Shown piece after piece: positions 1 to 5,192 of a stretch of DNA of 5,605 bases (its first letter is position 1; each line of letters opens with the position of its first letter). A program made the translations under genes and the position numbers. The notes below the pieces were generated by a model. That model saw only the letters and a list, made by a program, of their open reading frames with translations. It searched no databases and was not told the DNA's origin. Source of the DNA: an uncultured Erysipelotrichaceae bacterium (GTDB lineage Bacteria; Bacillota_I; Bacilli_A; Erysipelotrichales; Erysipelotrichaceae); the NCBI GenBank assembly GCA_905201565.1, contig CAJKOS010000122.1:1-5605 (forward strand), in the 5' to 3' direction.

Positions 1-56
1 ATTCATCTCACCACCTGTAGAGGTGGGAGTATTCTGCTGGGGTTTTAGATAAAACC
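1..56 (+). mobile_element. Probable right end of an IS200/IS605-family (TnpB-type) element
   Basis: Bases 7-29 fold into a GC-rich hairpin. CTC (7-9) pairs with GAG (27-29), A10 is bulged, and CCACCT (11-16) pairs with AGGTGG (21-26) around the loop GTAG. The flanking words TTCATCTCA and GGGAGTATTCTGC are, from memory, the usual context of the subterminal right-end hairpin of IS200/IS605/IS1341 elements in Bacillota. There it is both the TnpA recognition hairpin and the 3' scaffold of the TnpB guide RNA (omega RNA). A bulged base in the stem is typical of such hairpins. A second short hairpin follows, GGTTTT (41-46) with AAAACC (51-56). The transposase and TnpB genes would lie left of base 1 on the plus strand and are not seen. 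The exact right boundary cannot be fixed here. Confidence 0.5.
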
Positions 57-156
57 ACTTCTGTCCCTGTTGTTTTTATATTCTGCACTTCTTAATAGCA
101 AAAGAGTGGCAAGTGATGTAAGCATAATAGGATTTATTTGTTTAACTAACTGGAAC

Positions 157-351
157 TTATTCCTCTTTAGAGTAGGCGATTACTTTTCCAATTCGGTCAC
201 CAATCATAAAACCTAAAAATCCTATAATTGAACACCAAACGCTTTCAGTAAAGTAAATAGCTACTCCGGTTCCTATTGCACCTACAAGGCTCCCTATCAC
301 AGAACAGATTCCTTCGCTTTTTTCATATACAATCTCCTCTACAAATTCCAA
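157..351 (-). CDS. Small glycine-rich membrane protein, unknown function
   Basis: This 64-residue frame starts at a TTG codon (349-351); an in-frame TAG lies four codons upstream. I do not recognise the family. Residues about 16-36 and 38-54 form two hydrophobic, glycine-rich stretches (GSLVGAIGTGVAIYF and SIIGFLGFMIG) with small-xxx-small spacing suited to helix packing. They are followed by a basic and then acidic tail (DRIGKVIAYSKEE). The likely topology is a two-helix hairpin in the cytoplasmic membrane. The TTG has no convincing Shine-Dalgarno. An alternative start is GTG at codon 19, preceded by GAAGGA about 9 nt upstream, which would give a 46-residue protein. A good extended -10 lies just upstream (374-382), so the gene is probably transcribed independently of rlmH. 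It sits between rlmH and an IS end, in what looks like accessory DNA. It could also be a remnant of a larger gene. Confidence 0.45.
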   Translation of the reverse strand: MEFVEEIVYEKSEGICSVIGSLVGAIGTGVAIYFTESVWCSIIGFLGFMIGDRIGKVIAYSKEE

Positions 352-373
352 TCTGTCGCTCTAGTTTTATTTC

Positions 374-382
374 ATTATACCA
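374..382 (-). promoter_or_regulatory. Extended -10 promoter for the small membrane protein gene
   Basis: The minus strand reads TGGTATAAT, a perfect TATAAT at 374-379 with the TG extension one base upstream. No convincing -35 box lies 16-18 bp further up, as expected for promoters that rely on an extended -10. Transcription would begin around 367, giving a leader of only about 15 nt before the TTG at 351. That short leader fits either a nearly leaderless start or use of the internal GTG. Confidence 0.45.
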
Positions 383-474
383 TTCGTTTATGTCCCTGTT
401 ATTGTCTTTCTTACCCATACGAAAAGAGAGCGGAACATCATCTGTCCACTCCCTTTCAAATACTCCACATACTT

Positions 475-519
475 CATATCACACCCAAATGCAAAAAATC
501 CGCACTTACTTGTGATATG
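475..519. repeat. 9-bp inverted repeat spanning the rlmH stop codon
   Basis: CATATCACA at 475-483 is the exact reverse complement of TGTGATATG at 511-519, with a 27-base spacer. The right arm lies in the last codons of rlmH, and the rlmH stop (506-508) lies in the loop. On the rlmH transcript this could form a 3'-end stem-loop. No U-tract follows the stem, although a run of six T (on the minus strand) lies inside the loop, so it is not a standard intrinsic terminator. It could be an mRNA-stabilising structure or a protein site. Confidence 0.5.
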
Positions 520-982
520 GCTCATGATGCATAATTCGAAATGCCCGATAAATCTGCTCTGCCACAATGATCCGACAGAGCTGATGAGGAAATGTATTAT
601 CTGATAACTTCCAGCGAAAGTCCGCACGATTGATGAGTTCTTTGGAAACACCGAGGGATCCGCCTATCACAAAATCAATTCTGCTCTTTCCCTTCACATA
701 TAACTGTTCGACAAAAGAAGCCAGCTTTTCAGAATCCATCGTCTTTCCGGCAAGATCGAGAAGAATGACATAGTCTTCTTCTTTAATTAATTTGAGAATA
801 CGTTTACCCTCTTTATCTTTGACTATTTCATTCTCTGCTGCAGAATTGTTATCCGGTGTTTTTTCATCTGCCTCTTCCAGCACTTCAAGCTTATCGTAGG
901 CACTTATCCTTTTTACATATTCCGCCAATCCATCACGCATCCATTTCTCTTTGATTCTGCCGCAGCTAATAATCCTGATCAT
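506..982 (-). CDS. rlmH: 23S rRNA (pseudouridine1915-N3)-methyltransferase RlmH
   Basis: This is a complete 158-residue protein, matching the usual length of about 159 for the family. RlmH (YbeA/YydA) is a homodimeric SPOUT-class methyltransferase that uses S-adenosylmethionine to methylate N3 of pseudouridine 1915 in helix 69 of 23S rRNA, acting on assembled 70S ribosomes. Seen here: the N-terminal strand (MIRIISCGRI) followed by KEKW; YVILLDLAGK at 71-80; the SAM-binding trefoil-knot glycine loop FVIGGSLG at 104-111; and the C-terminal signature FPHQLCRIIVAEQIYRAFRI (131-150), ending in the conserved EPYHK. Residues about 38-58 are acidic and polar, probably a loop. The ATG overlaps the stop of the upstream HtrA-like gene by 4 bp (ATGA), so translation is probably coupled; only a weak AGG lies upstream. 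RlmH is normally the last gene of the wal cluster, as here. Confidence 0.97.
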   Translation of the reverse strand: MIRIISCGRIKEKWMRDGLAEYVKRISAYDKLEVLEEADEKTPDNNSAAENEIVKDKEGKRILKLIKEEDYVILLDLAGKTMDSEKLASFVEQLYVKGKSRIDFVIGGSLGVSKELINRADFRWKLSDNTFPHQLCRIIVAEQIYRAFRIMHHEPYHK

Positions 983-2007
983 GATGCTTTTACCTGCAGC
1001 GTTTCTACATTCCCATCACGGATAACTTCAATGGAGAGTTCCTGCTCTTTTGTGCTGGCATATTGCACATCACGCATATCTTTGAGCGAAGAAATATCCT
1101 GTTCATCAATACGGATGATGACATCATCCCGCATGAGTATGTCTCGACAGTTTCCGGAAACCGTATTCACCAGGACCCCCTCTGTAACATCCAATGCAAT
1201 GCCCCGTTCATTTTTTTCATAGGAGCGCATTGAAGTCACGCTGGTACCCGTGATATCAAGATACCCTCTTTCCACACTGCCTTCTGCGATGATCTCATCC
1301 GCAACAGACACAACCTCATTCACACTGACACCATACGTATGGCCATCCTCATAATCTCTTACCGTATTGACAACCACACCGATGAGCTGTCCACCCGCAT
1401 TTAACATTGGACTGCCTGCACAATCCTTTGAAAGCTGCAGACTTGTTTTAAGAAGACTGCACGGATAACTGCTTTCTGTACCAACATACCCATAGAAAGG
1501 TGCACTGACAACAGAAAGACCAACATTGCGCAGCATCGTATCCGCATGGAGTGCCTCCGTGACAATCACATATTCCCCGGCATTGACCGTATCCGCATCA
1601 CCACAGGAAATACTGGTCGTACTAAACCCCGGTGTCAAAGAAATAACCGCAATCCCGGTTGCTTCATCTGTACCGACAATGGTTGCGGAAACAGAAGCAC
1701 CACTATCAAATGTAACATCCACAGATGCTGCTCCATGCACAATTTCAGACGCTGTTACAACATAAACAGTATCTTCATCCTCCGCATAGATCACACCCGT
1801 TCCACTTGTAACACCATTCACCCGCACAATACTGCTGCGGACATTATCAATCACCGTCGCAATATTAGAAGAATAGTCTACCGGTACAACTTCACCTGTT
1901 GCGGTCTGTGTTTCAACCTTGCCATCCGGCAGAGAAAAGATCCGGATGGTCAAAACGATGTTCCATACCAATAGTACAGCTGACGCTGCCACAATCCATT
2001 TCTTCAT
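979..2007 (-). CDS. Membrane-anchored HtrA-like trypsin-fold/PDZ protein, predicted pseudoprotease
   Basis: The 342-residue protein has an N-terminal membrane anchor (residues 4-20), a chymotrypsin-like double barrel (about 50-240) and one C-terminal PDZ domain (about 246-340, with GVLVNTV and DDVIIRIDEQDI). This is the HtrA/DegP (S1C) architecture, and its place between yycJ and rlmH is that of htrA in the wal operon of Bacillota. HtrA enzymes degrade misfolded proteins outside the membrane. This copy should not: the fold-defining motifs are present but the triad is replaced. The His motif TNxHVV reads TASEIV, with Glu88 at the His position. The Asp motif TDxAV reads TGIAV, with Gly118. The Ser motif GNSGGPL reads DCAGSPM, with Ala197. 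I infer a binding or scaffolding role. The start is well supported: AAGGAG at 2014-2019 lies six bases before the ATG. The first 95 bp overlap the end of yycJ in another frame, and the stop overlaps the rlmH start (ATGA). The HtrA-like fold is secure; the lack of activity is an inference from the residues. Confidence 0.9.
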   Translation of the reverse strand: MKKWIVAASAVLLVWNIVLTIRIFSLPDGKVETQTATGEVVPVDYSSNIATVIDNVRSSIVRVNGVTSGTGVIYAEDEDTVYVVTASEIVHGAASVDVTFDSGASVSATIVGTDEATGIAVISLTPGFSTTSISCGDADTVNAGEYVIVTEALHADTMLRNVGLSVVSAPFYGYVGTESSYPCSLLKTSLQLSKDCAGSPMLNAGGQLIGVVVNTVRDYEDGHTYGVSVNEVVSVADEIIAEGSVERGYLDITGTSVTSMRSYEKNERGIALDVTEGVLVNTVSGNCRDILMRDDVIIRIDEQDISSLKDMRDVQYASTKEQELSIEVIRDGNVETLQVKAS

Positions 2008-2749
2008 CCCGTTCTCCTTTCGTCAGGATTTCAAACTGACCTGCTGCAGCAACAAGAAGTTTGTTGGAAATATCCTGATGCTGCTTCAGCTTATCACACA
2101 CCACAGAAAGTGCCCTTTCCCGCGTATTTCCTTCCTGGGAAATATGGGCAAGGAATATCGACTTCGTATTCCTTGTCACAATATGGTCGAGCACCTCTGC
2201 ACAATCCTCATTACAAAGATGTCCTTCATCCGAAAATATGCGCGCTTTGACATACTGTGGACGCCTTGTATGCATTAACATCTCCACATCATGATTGCAC
2301 TCCATCACAATATAGTCCGCTCCTTTGCACAAAGGAAAGTAGGAATCCTTCACATAACCGGTATCGGTGATATAGACCATTTTCTCCATACCATTTTCCA
2401 ATATATAACCGGTCGTATGCGGGGCATCATGTGAAAGTGCAAGAGGTGTCACTTTGAGTGTCTCCACAAAAAACGGATGCATCGGTTCTACATGAAAACT
2501 CTCTATATCAGATAGTTCCACCGGAGAATAGATGGGCAGATCCTTAAACATGTTCAATTGGGAAATGTGGTCACTATGATCATGGGTAATTAACAAAGCA
2601 TCAATATCATCATGGCTCACATGCACCTTGCCCATCGCTTGCGAAAGATATTTCTTTGTCGTACCACAATCAATCAATATACACGTTGTACCATCCCGCA
2701 CAACACAGGCATTTCCCTTGGAACCACTTGCCAGTAAATCAATCCTCAC
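1913..2749 (-). CDS. walJ: Metallo-beta-lactamase-fold protein YycJ/WalJ
   Basis: This 278-residue cytoplasmic MBL-fold protein is of the YycJ/WalJ type, a predicted metal-dependent phosphodiesterase or exonuclease-like enzyme linked to the WalRK cell-wall regulon and to coordination of division and DNA replication. The two-metal site is complete: the signature THDHSDH at 55-61, a further His at SHDAPH (107, 111), Asp129 in YITDTG, and His202 in LAHIS. The N-terminus MRIDLLASGSKGNA is typical of the family. Translation starts at GTG (2747-2749), which overlaps the stop of the M23 gene as GTGA; AGGGGG at 2758-2763 lies 8 bases upstream and supports it. Family members usually end near residue 243 (here QFEILTKG). 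The last 35 residues are an extra tail that overlaps the start of the HtrA-like gene by 95 bp and resembles no part of YycJ, so it may be read-through sequence after loss of a stop. Confidence 0.93.
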   Translation of the reverse strand: MRIDLLASGSKGNACVVRDGTTCILIDCGTTKKYLSQAMGKVHVSHDDIDALLITHDHSDHISQLNMFKDLPIYSPVELSDIESFHVEPMHPFFVETLKVTPLALSHDAPHTTGYILENGMEKMVYITDTGYVKDSYFPLCKGADYIVMECNHDVEMLMHTRRPQYVKARIFSDEGHLCNEDCAEVLDHIVTRNTKSIFLAHISQEGNTRERALSVVCDKLKQHQDISNKLLVAAAGQFEILTKGERDEEMDCGSVSCTIGMEHRFDHPDLFSAGWQG

Positions 2750-4266
2750 TGCTCATACCCCCTGCAGGATATATACATACACGGATCCATCATTGTATCT
2801 TCTTCCATACTGATAATTGCAAAATACAAATGTGGTCCTGTCGAACTTCCACTCATACCAATTTCTCCAATCACTTCTCCCTGCTGCACTACTGTACCAA
2901 TTGATAAAGGACATGGCGCATTCATCGAACCATAATACGTAGAAAGACCATTCTGGTGGTCAATCACAACATAGTTGCCATAGGTGCTGTCCCATCCGGC
3001 ATCCACAATGATGCCGCTGTCCGAAGCCAGCACATCTCCATCTCTGTCATACCGGTTGACAAGATGTACACCAGTCTGTCCTGCATAACATCCATTTTCA
3101 CAAACCACAGCAGGATTTGCACAAGGCCAGGCAAAGATGCCGGTTCCGGTCTGTTCTGGATGATCTGAACCATCATGAATCACCTGATCAACAGCTTCAC
3201 TGTTCATCCTCGACGATACCTCACTGCCACGCACGAGCACACCATTTGTCCATGTCTCTGCATAAAGGACATTCTCACTGCCCATAATGCCATCCTGTAC
3301 AACACGGCGTTCATCCTCACGCAGGCTGTCATCCTTGACAACCATCGTCTCTGGATAAATCGCTTCTTCTTTGAGCACTTCCTGTGACACTGACACGGTT
3401 AATGGTGAAGTAAAATACGTCACACAGAGCTTTTCACCAGGTATCAGCTCACCATCACTTTCCTCCAGAACATCCCTGTTCAACAAGGCAATCTGACTGC
3501 CTGTAAGTCCATGGTTCTTCGCACCAACCCCGGCAAGGGTATCCCCTTCTTCTATGGTGTAATATTCTCTTTCCGTATTATCACCATAGCAGAGATACTC
3601 ATACACAGCATCGCTGTCCTGCATAATTTCCTCAACAGGCGCATAGCCTTCTTCTACCGTAATGGTCTCCGCAATGGATAGACCGGTAATACGGGTACCA
3701 GGTTCTGTGAGTTCTGTTGTCTTTCTTCCACTTGTAAGCAATGCCCTTGTCTCTTCATCCACAAACAGGCTGAGAAACCGGTCCAGTGCTTCCTGATAGA
3801 TGTCTTCATCCTGGACATAGAACCTTGCAAAGACATCCGCATCATCCGCAATGGTCACCTCTGTACAAGACAAAGCAAACCGCTCATTCTTAGAAAGATA
3901 CGCAAAGATTTCCTCATCCACATTGTTATAGGAAACGTAACTCTGTTCTTTGACAAGTGTTATGCCATCCCCCACAACAAGACTTTCTCCAGGAAAGTCA
4001 TCCGCATATTCTTCTTCATAAACCCGGTCAAGATAGTGGTTGAGCGCTGAAGGATCAGAAAGAATACCGATCAATTCCCCATCATCATAGAGCCGGTAAA
4101 TCGTTGTGGCACTATCAAAAGAGCGCACAACCTCCTGTTGAAACATACCGGTTTCCATTGACGCATCCCCTTCACTCCAGACAGGTGTCTGTAACACAAA
4201 GGGCTTGGCCAAAACAATCGCAACCGCAATCACAAAACAAACCGCATAGAGAAGGAATCTCTTCAT
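2746..4266 (-). CDS. Membrane-anchored LysM-G5-M23 (LytM) protein, predicted inactive peptidase
   Basis: The 506-residue exported protein has an N-terminal anchor or uncleaved signal (residues 4-20), a domain of about 180 residues (about 50-230) like the N-terminal part of Clostridia LysM-G5-M23 proteins, a LysM motif (about 235-283, YYTIEEGDTLAGVG), a G5 domain (about 286-366) and a C-terminal M23/LytM domain (about 375-500). LysM and G5 bind peptidoglycan or glycans; active M23 enzymes are zinc endopeptidases that cut peptide cross-links. Here the fold-supporting sequence is good (YGNYVVIDHQNG, GTVVQQGEVIG, STGPHL) but the active site is degraded. HxGxD reads QTGVH (397-401), the usual YAHL reads YGSM (Ser447 for His), and HLHF reads HLYF (Tyr481 for the last ligand). 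Such LytM domains elsewhere act as amidase activators or scaffolds (EnvC, NlpD), which I infer as a possibility. Six cysteines in the last 125 residues are unusual. The ATG overlaps the preceding stop (ATGA), with AGGAGG at 4277-4282. It sits where walH/walI-type genes stand in other genomes. Confidence 0.9.
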   Translation of the reverse strand: MKRFLLYAVCFVIAVAIVLAKPFVLQTPVWSEGDASMETGMFQQEVVRSFDSATTIYRLYDDGELIGILSDPSALNHYLDRVYEEEYADDFPGESLVVGDGITLVKEQSYVSYNNVDEEIFAYLSKNERFALSCTEVTIADDADVFARFYVQDEDIYQEALDRFLSLFVDEETRALLTSGRKTTELTEPGTRITGLSIAETITVEEGYAPVEEIMQDSDAVYEYLCYGDNTEREYYTIEEGDTLAGVGAKNHGLTGSQIALLNRDVLEESDGELIPGEKLCVTYFTSPLTVSVSQEVLKEEAIYPETMVVKDDSLREDERRVVQDGIMGSENVLYAETWTNGVLVRGSEVSSRMNSEAVDQVIHDGSDHPEQTGTGIFAWPCANPAVVCENGCYAGQTGVHLVNRYDRDGDVLASDSGIIVDAGWDSTYGNYVVIDHQNGLSTYYGSMNAPCPLSIGTVVQQGEVIGEIGMSGSSTGPHLYFAIISMEEDTMMDPCMYISCRGYEQ

Positions 4267-4394
4267 GCGTATGTCTCCTCCTGGTTGGAAATATTGAAAA
4301 TACTGTTCGTATTTGCCTGGAAGGCAAGATAGATCTTACGTGTTGCACCGTTTCTATGCTTGGCGATATTGATTTCCAGACTCTCGTTATTTGT
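4263..4394 (-). pseudogene. dnaB: 3' end of a replicative helicase gene (DnaB C-terminus), 5' part missing
   Basis: The last 42 or so residues of the fused frame (from about N247) contain LEINIAKHRNG followed by IYLAF and a short polar tail. This matches the end of the RecA-like domain of bacterial DnaB, whose family form is approximately IIAKQRNGPTG...LxF. The Lys and Arg of this motif (here K257 and R259) act as finger residues reaching the neighbouring subunit's ATP site in the hexamer. Context agrees: dnaB commonly lies just upstream of the wal cluster in Bacillota, and this piece ends in an ATGA overlap with the M23 gene of that cluster. The Walker A/B motifs and N-terminal domain are absent because the frame switches to the SH3 protein. 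The usual Pro after RNG is replaced by Ala-Thr. Confidence 0.7.
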
Positions 4395-5129
4395 GCGCTC
4401 TGCCTCTTCCTTGGCAAGTCTTGCTGCTTCCTCTTCCTTAGACTCAGCATAAGTGAACTCTGTATCGAGTGTCACATAATCTGTAGATACATATCCGGTA
4501 CCGTCTGCTGTAGATACACCTACCCATCCAGCTGTTGACTCATCCACAACTGTGAGATCATCCTCTCCGGACACGAGACCAAGTACTTCTGCATCAGTAG
4601 ATGCTGTTGTTCTGACCTTGAGTGTCTCAGTATTGACTGTTGCCACGCGACGTCCTGCGCTCTGTACAAGTGCATCGTCACCAACTACAACATAATCGCC
4701 TTTTACATATCCTGTTACTGAACCGGACTGGATTTTGTACCATCCGTTATCGGTTGTCTCAAGTACTGTTCCAATTCCATTGTTATAGAGCTTTCCAAGA
4801 GACTCGCTGTTTTCATCTGCACTCGCACGTATATTAACGCTGTCGCTAACCTGTGCAACTGCTGTATCAGCATATGCTGATTTAACCGGCTCAGCATCTG
4901 TTGTCGCAACATCTGTTGCAGTCTCTGATGTCTCATCACCTTTTAACATTACATCTGTCAACATAGATGTAACACCGGCTGTAAGAGTGTTTGATGTACT
5001 AACAATATCTGATGTATAACTAGCTACTCCTGCAGTAGGTCCAGCCGCATATACTGCATATGGCACTGATGACAGAGCCATAAAACCTGTAAGTACCCCG
5101 GCTGTGAGTTTCACATAATTTACTTTCAT
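4263..5129 (-). CDS. Secreted SH3-domain protein fused in frame to a DnaB C-terminus (chimeric ORF)
   Basis: The open frame is 288 residues. Residues 1-28 are a signal peptide (KLTAGVLTGFMALSSVPYAVYA). Residues 30-90 are Ala/Thr/Ser-rich linker. Residues about 91-150 and 164-222 are two bacterial SH3 domains, each with the VNIRASADENSES or LKVRTTASTDAEV pattern and a closing GYV. Residues 223-245 begin an acidic coiled stretch (EEEAARLAKEEAER). In Lachnospiraceae such proteins normally continue into an NlpC/P60 endopeptidase domain that cleaves peptidoglycan peptides. Here that domain is missing, and residues 247-288 instead resemble the end of the DnaB helicase, a cytoplasmic protein. The combination makes little functional sense. 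The start is sound: GGAGGG at 5134-5139 and a consensus promoter lie upstream. Glu codons are GAG in 13 of 18 cases before the join, unlike the operon to the left. I read the ORF as two gene pieces joined near 4392-4410 by assembly or recombination; a real fusion protein is less likely. Confidence 0.75.
   Translation of the reverse strand: MKVNYVKLTAGVLTGFMALSSVPYAVYAAGPTAGVASYTSDIVSTSNTLTAGVTSMLTDVMLKGDETSETATDVATTDAEPVKSAYADTAVAQVSDSVNIRASADENSESLGKLYNNGIGTVLETTDNGWYKIQSGSVTGYVKGDYVVVGDDALVQSAGRRVATVNTETLKVRTTASTDAEVLGLVSGEDDLTVVDESTAGWVGVSTADGTGYVSTDYVTLDTEFTYAESKEEEAARLAKEEAERTNNESLEINIAKHRNGATRKIYLAFQANTNSIFNISNQEETYA
4392..4410. other. Probable join between two genomic backgrounds
   Basis: To the right, up to about E244 of the ORF, the sequence is the Glu/Ala-rich coiled start that follows the SH3 domains in Lachnospiraceae hydrolases. 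To the left, from about N247, it is a DnaB C-terminus. The frame is kept across the join (GAG CGC ACA AAT). Glu codons are GAG in 9 of 9 cases in the ridA part and 13 of 18 in the SH3 part, against 7 of 8 GAA in the first 100 codons of the M23 gene. No IS end or long repeat is visible here. A short shared Glu/Arg-rich string would be enough for a mis-join, though I cannot prove one. Confidence 0.6.
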
Positions 5130-5147
5130 TTTACCCTCCGTTGTATG

Positions 5148-5187
5148 AATTTGTAACAGTTATTACGAATTTGTTACAAATATTACT
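5148..5187 (-). repeat. Tandem 20-bp repeat in the SH3 gene leader, WalR-like operator candidate
   Basis: On the minus strand, copy 1 (5168-5187) is AGTAATATTTGTAACAAATT and copy 2 (5148-5167) is CGTAATAACTGTTACAAATT, identical at 16 of 20 positions. TGTAAC, five bases and then CGTAAT match, with one mismatch, the WalR (YycF) consensus of two TGTWAH hexamers spaced by 5 bp; a TGTTAC follows. WalR controls peptidoglycan hydrolase genes, which fits the downstream SH3 protein. The repeat begins just after the expected transcription start, a position that suggests repression or a leader element. Assignment to WalR is inference. Confidence 0.45.
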
Positions 5188-5192
5188 TTGTC

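Noticed and set aside
388..651. 87-residue minus-strand frame overlapping the rlmH end
   Set aside because: Most of it is the alternate frame of rlmH. The part beyond rlmH (a possible 29-codon frame from an ATG near 474) has no good ribosome binding site and no recognisable features.
1405..1420. Ser199 of the HtrA-like protein as the catalytic serine
   Set aside because: Aligning on the conserved Pro of GNSGGPL puts Ser199 on the second Gly and Ala197 on the nucleophile. With His and Asp also gone, an active site is improbable.
1546..1974. 142-residue plus-strand frame
   Set aside because: It lies wholly opposite the HtrA-like gene, is rich in Asn, Arg, Ile and Cys with no domain pattern, and is an antisense shadow.
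2964..3176. 70-residue frame inside the M23 gene on the same strand
   Set aside because: It is an out-of-frame shadow of the M23 coding sequence, whose domain pattern is continuous through this stretch. It does not indicate a frameshift.
4104..4538. 144-residue plus-strand frame
   Set aside because: It is antisense to the M23 gene start and the fused SH3/DnaB frame, its composition is not protein-like, and there is no promoter or ribosome binding site.
4263..5129. A novel natural SH3-helicase fusion protein
   Set aside because: A secreted signal-peptide protein ending in 42 residues of a cytoplasmic helicase lacks both the helicase motor and the hydrolase domain, and codon preference changes at the join. 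A chimera explains it better.
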